A model generated the notes under the pieces. It was given only the letters and a program-made list of their open reading frames with translations. It did not search any database and was not told the DNA's origin. Positions 1-5,013 of a DNA stretch of 9,323 bases are shown piece by piece (positions within the stretch are counted from its first letter, which is position 1; each line of letters starts with the position of its first letter). The translations under genes were made by a program, and so were the position numbers. Source of the DNA: a bacterium (GTDB lineage Bacteria; Desulfobacterota_D; UBA1144); NCBI GenBank assembly GCA_002701865.2, contig NZWH02000004.1:15237-24559 (forward strand), given 5' to 3'.

Positions 1-752
1 AAAGCTTTCAGTATATTATTTCCTAACTGTACTTCTTTTATCGGATCATCTGTGAGTGAGACTCTAATAGTATCACCAAGTCCTTCAGAAATTAAGCTTC
101 CAATTCCAATTGCAGACTTAACAGATCCAACAGCGTAAGTTCCTGCTTCGGTCACCCCTAAATGAAGTGGATAGTCTGTTTGCTCTCCAAGTTTCCTGTA
201 AGCTTCTTGCATGATCTTAACATTTGACGATTTAACGGAAATCTTAATATCATAGAAATTCAATTCGTCTAAAATATTTATATGTCTTATGGCACTTTCA
301 ACCAGAGCATCTGCAGTGGGTGAACCATGTTTCTTTAATATATCTTTTTCCAAAGAACCAGAATTAACACCTATCCTTACCGGAATATTAGCAATCTTCA
401 AGCTTTTGACTACTTCCTCGATTCTTCTCCTATTTCCAATATTTCCAGGATTAATTCTCAAGCAATGTATTCCTGATTTAATAGCCTCTAAGGCTAATCT
501 ATAATCAAAATGTATATCGGCAACAATTGGAATATTTGTCTTTTTAACAATTTCTTTTAAAGCCTTAGCAGCTTCCATGTCGGGGACCGCACATCTTACA
601 ATCTGGCATCCTTCGCTTTCTACAGCATTTATCTGGTTAACAGTTGCTACTACATCTCTGGTGTCAGTCTTAGTCATTGTTTGTACTGGGATTGGATTTC
701 CAGACCCAATCTTAACATTACCCACTTGTATAGTTCTTGTTACTCTACGCAT
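1..752 (-). CDS. ispG: IspG, 4-hydroxy-3-methylbut-2-enyl diphosphate synthase (5' portion, runs off left edge)
   Basis: IspG (GcpE) catalyses the penultimate step of the MEP isoprenoid pathway, converting the cyclic diphosphate MEcPP to HMBPP with a 4Fe-4S cluster, in the cytosol. About 250 N-terminal codons are present. I translated them by hand from the ATG at 752-750. Family stretches are clear: VQTMTKTDTRDV near residue 23, PIVADIHFDYRLALEA near 86, INPGNIG, RIGVNSGSLEKD, SVKSSNV, and HLGVTEAGTYAVGSVKSAIG followed by EGLGDTIRVSLTDDP. This is the TIM-barrel domain. The C-terminal domain with the cluster-binding cysteines lies outside the window, so intactness cannot be judged. The gene diverges from the SufT-like and Mrp genes, which is fitting because IspG is an iron-sulfur client. 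No Shine-Dalgarno is seen before the ATG. Antisense open frames inside it are shadows. Confidence 0.96.
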   Translation of the reverse strand, partial: MRRVTRTIQVGNVKIGSGNPIPVQTMTKTDTRDVVATVNQINAVESEGCQIVRCAVPDMEAAKALKEIVKKTNIPIVADIHFDYRLALEAIKSGIHCLRINPGNIGNRRRIEEVVKSLKIANIPVRIGVNSGSLEKDILKKHGSPTADALVESAIRHINILDELNFYDIKISVKSSNVKIMQEAYRKLGEQTDYPLHLGVTEAGTYAVGSVKSAIGIGSLISEGLGDTIRVSLTDDPIKEVQLGNNILKA

Positions 753-760
753 TGATTTTT

Positions 761-789
761 AGCTTATTGAATCTTCTATTAAGTGTCAA
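761..789 (-). promoter_or_regulatory. Possible ispG promoter
   Basis: On the minus strand a perfect -35 box TTGACA lies at 789-784. At a 17-base spacing the -10 position reads TAAGCT (766-761), a poor match. The ATG at 752 would then be almost at the transcription start, giving a very short or absent leader. The -35 match is seen directly; use as a promoter is inference. Confidence 0.3.
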
Positions 790-802
790 ATTTTTCAATT
801 AA

Positions 803-830
803 GTGAAAGAATCTTTTTTTTGTGTATAAT
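803..830 (+). promoter_or_regulatory. Promoter of the sufT-like/mrp group
   Basis: A perfect -10 hexamer TATAAT lies at 825-830, preceded by TGTG. A -35-like GTGAAA is at 803-808 with a 16-base spacer. Only 8 bases separate the -10 box from the ATG at 839, so transcription would start at or next to the start codon. No Shine-Dalgarno sequence is present, which fits a leaderless mRNA. Confidence 0.45.
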
Positions 831-838
831 AAGTTCAG

Positions 839-1243
839 ATGAAAAAAATTGTTTTTAAAAAAGATATCAATTCAACAAAAAATAGTCCAAGCACCTCAAA
901 TGTAGAGCTTACATCTTTTAAAAAGAAAGAGAAACAAGAATCAGACTATACTTTTACCTCGGAGACAGTTCTGGATGCTCTTAAAAATGTTATGGATCCT
1001 GAATTACCAGTAAGCATTGTTGACTTGGGGTTAATTTATAATGTTGAAACTGCTGATAACAATATAGATATAAAAATGTCTCTAACAACTCCTGGCTGTT
1101 CAATGGGTTCTGCAATTACCAGGCAGGTTGAAAATGTATTATATGCATTGGGAGCTAAAACAGTGATAGTTGAAATTATTTGGGATCCGCCATGGAATCC
1201 AAACATGATGTCTGACGAAGCTAAGAATAAGCTTGGTATGTAA
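839..1243 (+). CDS. SufT-like MIP18/DUF59 family Fe-S assembly protein
   Basis: This 134-residue cytosolic protein belongs to the MIP18 (DUF59) family, which includes bacterial SufT and PaaD and acts in iron-sulfur cluster assembly or delivery. Residues 1-40 are Lys/Ser-rich and not family-like. The domain starts near residue 43 with VLDALKNVMDPELPVSIVDL, including the conserved DPE at 53-55. The family cysteine is Cys87 in TTPGC (83-87), and a SufT-type end follows with WDPPWNP (115-121) and SDEAKNKLG (125-133). The stop is 3 bases before the mrp start, so the two are almost certainly co-transcribed, and Mrp carries a second DUF59 domain. No Shine-Dalgarno precedes the ATG, and a TATAAT box lies 8 bases upstream. 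The family call is firm; the exact name (SufT versus another DUF59 scaffold) is less so. Confidence 0.88.
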   Translation: MKKIVFKKDINSTKNSPSTSNVELTSFKKKEKQESDYTFTSETVLDALKNVMDPELPVSIVDLGLIYNVETADNNIDIKMSLTTPGCSMGSAITRQVENVLYALGAKTVIVEIIWDPPWNPNMMSDEAKNKLGM

Positions 1244-1246
1244 TTT

Positions 1247-2293
1247 ATGAAGTCTAAAGAGTTTTTATTCGATTTATTAAAAGATGTAACCTATCCTGGA
1301 TTTACTAGAGATATAATTTCTTTTGGAATTGTTAAAGATTTATCTATAGAAGATAAAAAAGTTACAATAGTCCTAGAGTTGCCTAAAGAAGATCAAGAAC
1401 TTGCTCAAAAGCTTACAGTTGGAATAAACAATGCCTTTTCAAGAGAAGGATTGGATTATCCCGAACTTCAATTTACTGCATATCAGAATAAAGGTGCCGC
1501 TGTTCAACAGCCTGCTAATTCTCCTGATAGTGAACCAAATCCTAAATTACCCAATATTTCAAAGTATATTGCAATAGCGAGTGGTAAGGGAGGTGTTGGT
1601 AAATCTACAGTTGCTATAAACTTAGCTCTAGCTTTTTCTAAGAAAATTAAAAATTTTGGGCTTATGGATGCTGACATATGGGGACCGAGCATACCTATGA
1701 TGTGTGGAATCGATACAAAGCCTATGGCAACGAAGGATGATAAAATTCTACCTATAGAAAAATTTAATATAAAAATGATGTCAATTGGATTTCTTTTAAG
1801 TGACGATGATACAGTAATATGGAGAGGGCCTATGGTCCATGGAGCCATCAAGCAATTTGTTGAAGATGTTGAATGGGAAGGGGTCGATAATCTAGTTGTA
1901 GATCTGCCACCTGGAACAGGTGATGCTCATTTATCCTTAATTCAAACAGTTCCCTTAAATGGTGGAATTATTGTCACAACACCTCAGGATGTAGCACTGT
2001 TAGATGTAAAAAGAGGAATACAAATGTTTAAAAAGCTTAATGTTCCTGTTCTTGGAGTAATAGAAAATATGAGCTATCTTCAGAATGGTGATGAAATTAT
2101 TGATATATTTGGTCGTGGTGGCGGAAAAGCTATGGCAGAAAAGTTTGAAGTTCCATTTTTAGGTGAGATACCAATAGATCCAGAAATACGAAAAGGTGGA
2201 GACAACGGAGAGCCTATCGTCTACAGTAATCCTGATTCACCATCAAGTAAAGCTTTCGTAGATATAGCAGAAAAATTGCTAGATATATTCTAA
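1247..2293 (+). CDS. mrp: Mrp/ApbC-type Fe-S carrier ATPase, variant without CxxC
   Basis: This is a 348-residue P-loop ATPase of the Mrp/NBP35 (ApbC) family, which carries or inserts iron-sulfur clusters in the cytosol. Residues 1-80 form an N-terminal DUF59-like domain (YPGFTRDIISFGIV, 16-29). After a Pro/Ser/Asn-rich linker comes the deviant Walker A SGKGGVGKST (112-121) with its signature lysine, then DADIWGPSIP (141-150) and DLPPGTGD (219-226). In many Mrp proteins the segment after ENMSY holds a CxxC that binds a bridging cluster at the dimer interface. Here ENMSYLQNGDEIIDIFG (273-289) has no cysteine, and Cys152 is the only one in the protein. CxxC-less Mrp forms are known in other bacteria, so it is probably functional, but the cluster-binding mode must differ. 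It follows the SufT-like gene after 3 bases. Confidence 0.93.
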   Translation: MKSKEFLFDLLKDVTYPGFTRDIISFGIVKDLSIEDKKVTIVLELPKEDQELAQKLTVGINNAFSREGLDYPELQFTAYQNKGAAVQQPANSPDSEPNPKLPNISKYIAIASGKGGVGKSTVAINLALAFSKKIKNFGLMDADIWGPSIPMMCGIDTKPMATKDDKILPIEKFNIKMMSIGFLLSDDDTVIWRGPMVHGAIKQFVEDVEWEGVDNLVVDLPPGTGDAHLSLIQTVPLNGGIIVTTPQDVALLDVKRGIQMFKKLNVPVLGVIENMSYLQNGDEIIDIFGRGGGKAMAEKFEVPFLGEIPIDPEIRKGGDNGEPIVYSNPDSPSSKAFVDIAEKLLDIF

Positions 2294-2335
2294 TTAGCCT
2301 ATAAAATACCTAATATAGTAAATAATAGTCAAAAA

Positions 2336-2340
2336 TGGAG
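2336..2340 (+). promoter_or_regulatory. Shine-Dalgarno site of the DUF1844 gene
   Basis: TGGAG lies 8 bases before the ATG at 2349 and supports that start. The rest of the 55-base gap after mrp is AT-rich with no clear promoter or terminator, so the gene is probably read through from mrp. Confidence 0.6.
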
Positions 2341-2348
2341 CTTTTATA

Positions 2349-2639
2349 ATGAGTGATGATAAAATTTTAATGAATTTTTCTAATATAATTCTGTCTTATG
2401 CAGTTAATGCGACAATACATTTGGGTCTTTCACCTGATCCTGCAACAGGTCAGGTATCAATAGACTTAAACAGAGCTAAAGATCTAATAGATATATTAGA
2501 CGTTTTAAAAGAAAAAACCGCAAACAACTTGTCGGACGATGAAGAAAAGATTATGTCTGAAACACTTTCTAATCTTAAGAATCTTTATCTTAATGCATTA
2601 AATACTAAGGTAGACAAGAAAGAAGAAATTGATAAGTAA
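2349..2639 (+). CDS. DUF1844 family small protein
   Basis: This 96-residue, cysteine-free, probably cytosolic helical protein belongs to DUF1844, whose function is not established. Family features are the N-terminal helix (FSNIILSYAVNATIHLGL, about 10-27), then SPDPATGQVSIDLNRAKDLIDILDVL with the Pro-x-x-Gly and Ala-Lys-x-x-Ile-Asp-x-Leu pattern, KEKTANNLSDDEE (54-66), and a Leu-rich final helix. The length is normal for the family. It lies 55 bases after mrp on the same strand, so it may belong to the Fe-S assembly group. Its stop is only 2 bases from the stop of the convergent FTR1 gene, with no room for a separate terminator. Confidence 0.8.
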   Translation: MSDDKILMNFSNIILSYAVNATIHLGLSPDPATGQVSIDLNRAKDLIDILDVLKEKTANNLSDDEEKIMSETLSNLKNLYLNALNTKVDKKEEIDK

Positions 2640-2641
2640 TT

Positions 2642-3418
2642 TTAGGCTGTATCCCTTTTAAAGAAAGCTTTATAAACAGACAAACTTAATAGTCCAAGCA
2701 GTATTAACTGCGGAATTAAAGTTTCCATCGTTGGATATATTCCTAGAATAGCAATCTTAGGTATGGATATTAAAGTAGTATCAAATATTCCCACTTCTTG
2801 TAGTTCAGTAATTCCATATCCCATAAACGATATAGATAGAATGAATAACATCGCACTAGTTCCCAGAAAATAATATCTTAGATTTAAGGTAACAGACATC
2901 TTAAGAATCAAATAAGAAATTATAGAGACTACAAAAACTCCTGCTATGAATCCCATTGATATACTTTCGGAATCAAATTGCAGTAAAAGTGCTTCGTAAA
3001 ACAATATTGTCTCAAAGACCTCTCGATAGACTGCAAAGAAGACAACCAAGAAAAGGGTTAATAGGTCTCTGTTTGATATTGCACATTTAATCTTTGATTC
3101 TATATACTGCTTCCACTTGTTTGCTTCAGCTTTACTGACAAACCAAACACCTACTTGAAACAATACCAAGGATGCTATTATGCTTGTAACACCTTCAACA
3201 ATTTCTGCATGTTCTGCAGTAAGATTAAATAAATAATTTGCACCAACGAAAGTTAGCCCACCAACTGCTAGAGCTGCAATCCATGCATAGTTGATGATTT
3301 TTTTTGCCGAGGTCTCACCTATTTGATTAAGGTAACCATAAATTGCCGCAACAATAAGCACAGCCTCAAGTGACTCTCTAAAAATTATGGTAAATGAAGA
3401 AATAAATGCTGTACTCAT
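2642..3418 (-). CDS. FTR1-family high-affinity iron permease
   Basis: This 258-residue inner-membrane protein has about seven hydrophobic segments and is the FTR1/EfeU type of iron transporter. Both iron-binding REXXE motifs are intact: RESLE at 14-18 in the first helix and REVFE at 132-136. Other family marks are EHAEIVEG (69-76) in an extracytoplasmic loop, GYGITELQEVG (200-210) and YPTMETLIPQ (228-237). Family members move ferric iron and usually act with an extracytoplasmic redox partner. It is a little shorter than the roughly 280-residue EfeU and has no fused periplasmic domain, so partner functions would come from the upstream genes. It is the last gene of the minus-strand locus, 67 bases after the 116-residue protein, and no efeO or efeB is present in the window. 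The start ATG at 3418 has the ribosome-binding sequence TAGGA, which lies inside a predicted hairpin. Confidence 0.93.
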   Translation of the reverse strand: MSTAFISSFTIIFRESLEAVLIVAAIYGYLNQIGETSAKKIINYAWIAALAVGGLTFVGANYLFNLTAEHAEIVEGVTSIIASLVLFQVGVWFVSKAEANKWKQYIESKIKCAISNRDLLTLFLVVFFAVYREVFETILFYEALLLQFDSESISMGFIAGVFVVSIISYLILKMSVTLNLRYYFLGTSAMLFILSISFMGYGITELQEVGIFDTTLISIPKIAILGIYPTMETLIPQLILLGLLSLSVYKAFFKRDTA

Positions 3419-3427
3419 AATGTTACA

Positions 3428-3443
3428 ATCCTAGATGTAGGAT
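3428..3443 (-). promoter_or_regulatory. Hairpin covering the FTR1 ribosome-binding site
   Basis: The minus strand reads ATCCTA-CATC-TAGGAT, a perfect 6-bp inverted repeat with a 4-base loop, ending about 9 bases before the FTR1 ATG. The 3' arm contains the only Shine-Dalgarno-like sequence (AGGA). The CCTA of the 5' arm can alternatively pair with GTAG just upstream (GTAG-ATATC-CTAC), so two exclusive folds are possible. It could also be a DNA operator. The repeat is seen; any role is inference. Confidence 0.4.
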
Positions 3444-3485
3444 ATCTACGATATAATAACTTAATTTTTTACTAGTTCAATAAAA

Positions 3486-3836
3486 TTATTCAGTGATTCC
3501 TAATTTAACAAACATGGCCAAATCATCAACTATATGAACTAGCCAATAATCAACATCTTTCGTGTCTGCAGAAGATTTCTCATTATTTTTTATATATTTT
3601 TTAATCAAAATATCTACATCTCCCGTTAAATCTGCTCTCGCAATTTCATTCTTGATTAATGGCGTCTTTGATTTAATAGACAAAAGAGATTTCTCCAATT
3701 CTGCCTTACCGATTGTCTTAGTTTTAGAAAGAGTTTCTCTTAGTTGCTTAACTTCTTTCTCCAGAGGTTTAAAGTCTGCTGAAGCTTCGAAGCTTATTGT
3801 AAAAAGAATTAACGTTAAAATTAATATTTTTTTCAC
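3486..3836 (-). CDS. Small secreted protein of unknown function in the iron locus
   Basis: This 116-residue protein is not recognised. Residues 1-20 form a typical signal peptide (Lys-Lys start, hydrophobic core, cleavage likely after FEASA), leaving about 96 residues in the periplasm. The mature part is mostly charged helix (KEVKQLRETLSK, then alternating Lys/Glu). It ends in a more conserved-looking segment, DVDYWLVHIVDDLAMFVKLG (93-112). It has no cysteine, so it is not a c-type cytochrome or lipoprotein; His100 is its only histidine. The start is GTG at 3836, overlapping the stop of the preceding membrane-protein gene by 4 bases (GTGA), with a good Shine-Dalgarno GAGGT at 3850-3846. The two are therefore translationally coupled. 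Its place just before FTR1 suggests a periplasmic helper of iron uptake, which is inference from context only. Confidence 0.75.
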   Translation of the reverse strand: MKKILILTLILFTISFEASADFKPLEKEVKQLRETLSKTKTIGKAELEKSLLSIKSKTPLIKNEIARADLTGDVDILIKKYIKNNEKSSADTKDVDYWLVHIVDDLAMFVKLGITE

Positions 3837-4327
3837 TTGTATATGACCTCATTATTTTCTTTTGTAAATATAGATTTGGTAATTATGAAGATTAACAATA
3901 GTAAGAATACTTGCTCAACAATCATTGAAGACACCTTAACTATTGAAAAGCTGCTAGAAACATATCTAACGAGCCAGCTTGATCCTATATCTAGCAAACA
4001 AGATGTAAAGGATATTACTATTATCCAAATTTTATAACTATCCTTAAGCTTACTAAAAAGCATTAAATGATTAAGCGTCATTAAGATAATTCCCATTGCA
4101 AATAGGTGAAAATGTGTCTCTTCAACAAGTGAACCATAACTCTTAGGTTGTCTAAATATCTCTGGGTTTCCCAAATAATAATTAGTCACCGAAGATGGTG
4201 TAAAGCCAATCTTATACATAAATAAAAAATTTGTAACTATCAGCCCAATAAAGAAAATTAAGGAAAAGAAGATTATTAGCTTTAAGGCGCTATTTTTATT
4301 TAGGTCTTTTGTTACAAAAAATCTCAT
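3833..4327 (-). CDS. Four-helix inner-membrane protein with His-rich helix 2, unknown function
   Basis: This is a 164-residue integral membrane protein with four predicted helices at about 16-38, 71-92, 98-120 and 132-152. By the positive-inside rule both ends are cytoplasmic (Lys/Arg-rich N-terminus, loop FSKLKDSYK at 91-99, C-terminus KENNEVIYK). The first extracytoplasmic loop (39-70) carries YYLGNPE. Helix 2 has ETHFHLF, so His72 and His74 sit near the periplasmic face, with His87 13-15 residues later near the cytoplasmic face. That pattern could ligate haem in a dimer, but this is inference. I loosely recall similar small proteins (YYxGN loop, PH/HxH in helix 2) in other proteobacteria under unhelpful names; I cannot name the family. 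It sits 24 bases after the FMN-binding gene and overlaps the next gene by 4 bases. Confidence 0.78.
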   Translation of the reverse strand: MRFFVTKDLNKNSALKLIIFFSLIFFIGLIVTNFLFMYKIGFTPSSVTNYYLGNPEIFRQPKSYGSLVEETHFHLFAMGIILMTLNHLMLFSKLKDSYKIWIIVISFTSCLLDIGSSWLVRYVSSSFSIVKVSSMIVEQVFLLLLIFIITKSIFTKENNEVIYK

Positions 4328-4330
4328 TAT

Positions 4331-4347
4331 GATATCTTATCCGATAA
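4331..4347 (-). promoter_or_regulatory. Short inverted repeat before the four-helix protein gene
   Basis: The 24-base gap contains GATATC (4331-4336) and, directly adjoining it, TTATC-C-GATAA (4337-4347), a 5-bp inverted repeat with a single central base. It lies immediately before the ATG at 4327, where no clear Shine-Dalgarno is visible. GATA-rich words also occur before the FTR1 and porin genes. A regulator site is possible, but AT-rich sequence makes such repeats common. Confidence 0.22.
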
Positions 4348-4351
4348 TAAA

Positions 4352-4870
4352 CTATTTATAGATATAATTATAAAGAGTGGTCATTCTTCTTATAGCTGAA
4401 GCTGTTTCATTATAAGAAATTGTAGAGCCACTAACTTTAATTACATCATCTCCTGGTTGCATTCTATCATTAATTGATTTCGTTTTAAAATGGGAGAACC
4501 ATTCAGGAGACATGATATACTCCTCAGGCTCATAAAATGCTAGCACTTGAGTTGATACAATTTTTCCACTTTTATCAAAAACTACAAACAACGTTTGCGT
4601 TCTACTCCTAAGCAAGTGGGTCTCTAGGATCCCGCTCTTAACCCTTCTTCCATTAGACTTAGCTTCATAAACGGAATATATCCTCGATTCAAACTTGGCT
4701 TTTGATATTCTTTCTAGCTCTTTTATTGTTGTAGACGTCAAAAATATTTGCTCTCTTTTAACCTCATAGTCTCCAAAATGAAACTTTAAGGCGGAAGGAA
4801 CATCCGTTAAAACACCCGCAATTGATGATAAAGAGAGTATTGAAAAGATAAAAAGTGTTAAAACATTCAT
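4352..4870 (-). CDS. Secreted FMN-binding-domain protein, putative ApbE substrate
   Basis: This 172-residue protein has a signal peptide (about 1-19, cleavage after SSIAG) and a C-terminal FMN_bind-type domain like those of RnfG, NqrC and NosR. In that family a Thr is covalently flavinylated by ApbE. The pattern fits: a strand pair TLFVVFDKSGKIVSTQVL (93-110), then YEPEEY, PEWFSHFKTKSINDRMQPGDDV (122-143), and VSGSTISYNETASAIRR (146-162). The likely FMN-bearing residue is Thr150 in S-G-S-T; families usually show S-G-A-T. The N-terminal 20-80 region has no recognised domain and there is no haem motif. An apbE gene lies two genes upstream on the same strand, which strongly supports flavinylation. 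I infer that it is a periplasmic electron carrier serving the nearby iron permease. No Shine-Dalgarno is obvious before the ATG at 4870. The domain call is by pattern, without a search. Confidence 0.78.
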   Translation of the reverse strand: MNVLTLFIFSILSLSSIAGVLTDVPSALKFHFGDYEVKREQIFLTSTTIKELERISKAKFESRIYSVYEAKSNGRRVKSGILETHLLRSRTQTLFVVFDKSGKIVSTQVLAFYEPEEYIMSPEWFSHFKTKSINDRMQPGDDVIKVSGSTISYNETASAIRRMTTLYNYIYK

Positions 4871-4875
4871 AATTT

Positions 4876-4904
4876 ATATCTACTTTTCATTTGCCTTTTG
4901 TCAA
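4876..4904 (-). promoter_or_regulatory. Possible promoter of the FMN-binding gene
   Basis: A perfect TTGACA lies at 4904-4899 on the minus strand. With a 17-base spacer the -10 position is AGATAT (4881-4876), a weak match; TATAAA overlaps it at a spacing that is too long. Transcription would begin at about the ATG (4870), giving a leaderless mRNA. Only the -35 match is strong. Confidence 0.3.
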
Positions 4905-4982
4905 TACTCACCAGGCTGTAACCTTTGTAGAAGCTGCTTGTCCCCGGCAGAGATGAATATAAGAGGTGCAGCCTGATAAGTA
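4905..4982 (-). ncRNA. Candidate structured RNA element with a 14-bp closing stem
   Basis: On the minus strand TACTTATCAGGCTG (4982-4969) pairs with CAGCCTGGTGAGTA (4918-4905) over all 14 positions. Two of these are G-U pairs, so the stem is complete only in minus-strand RNA; the plus strand has A-C mismatches there. Inside, ACCT (4967-4964) can pair with AGGT (4924-4921), and CTGC with GCAG (4950-4947 with 4937-4934) around a loop CGGGGACAA. The element is about half G+C in a chromosome near one third. No T-run follows the stem, so it is not a standard terminator. It lies after the porin stop and before the FMN-binding gene. It could be a 3' stabilising stem, a small RNA or a leader element; I could not match it to a riboswitch class that I know. 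Confidence 0.5.
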
Positions 4983-5013
4983 CATCTAAAATTAAACACA
5001 GGAGGGTTTCAAT

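Noticed and set aside
289..762. Two plus-strand open frames (289-504 and 577-762)
   Set aside because: Both are antisense to ispG, whose reading frame is clear; no family-like features.
1504..1851. Minus-strand frame of 115 codons
   Set aside because: Antisense shadow of the well-supported Mrp ATPase.
3562..4037. Plus-strand frames at 3562-3846 and 3837-4037
   Set aside because: Antisense to the 116- and 164-residue protein genes, which have a signal peptide or helices and coupled starts.
4905..4982. Rho-independent terminator for the porin
   Set aside because: The stem is strong, but no T-run follows it on either strand.
4902..5000. Short minus-strand frame from a GTG (about 32 codons) through the GC-rich gap
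   Set aside because: It contains a reasonable-looking peptide (PLIFISAGDKQLL), but has no ribosome-binding site or recognised homology, and the RNA stem explains the composition better. Not excluded as a gene remnant.
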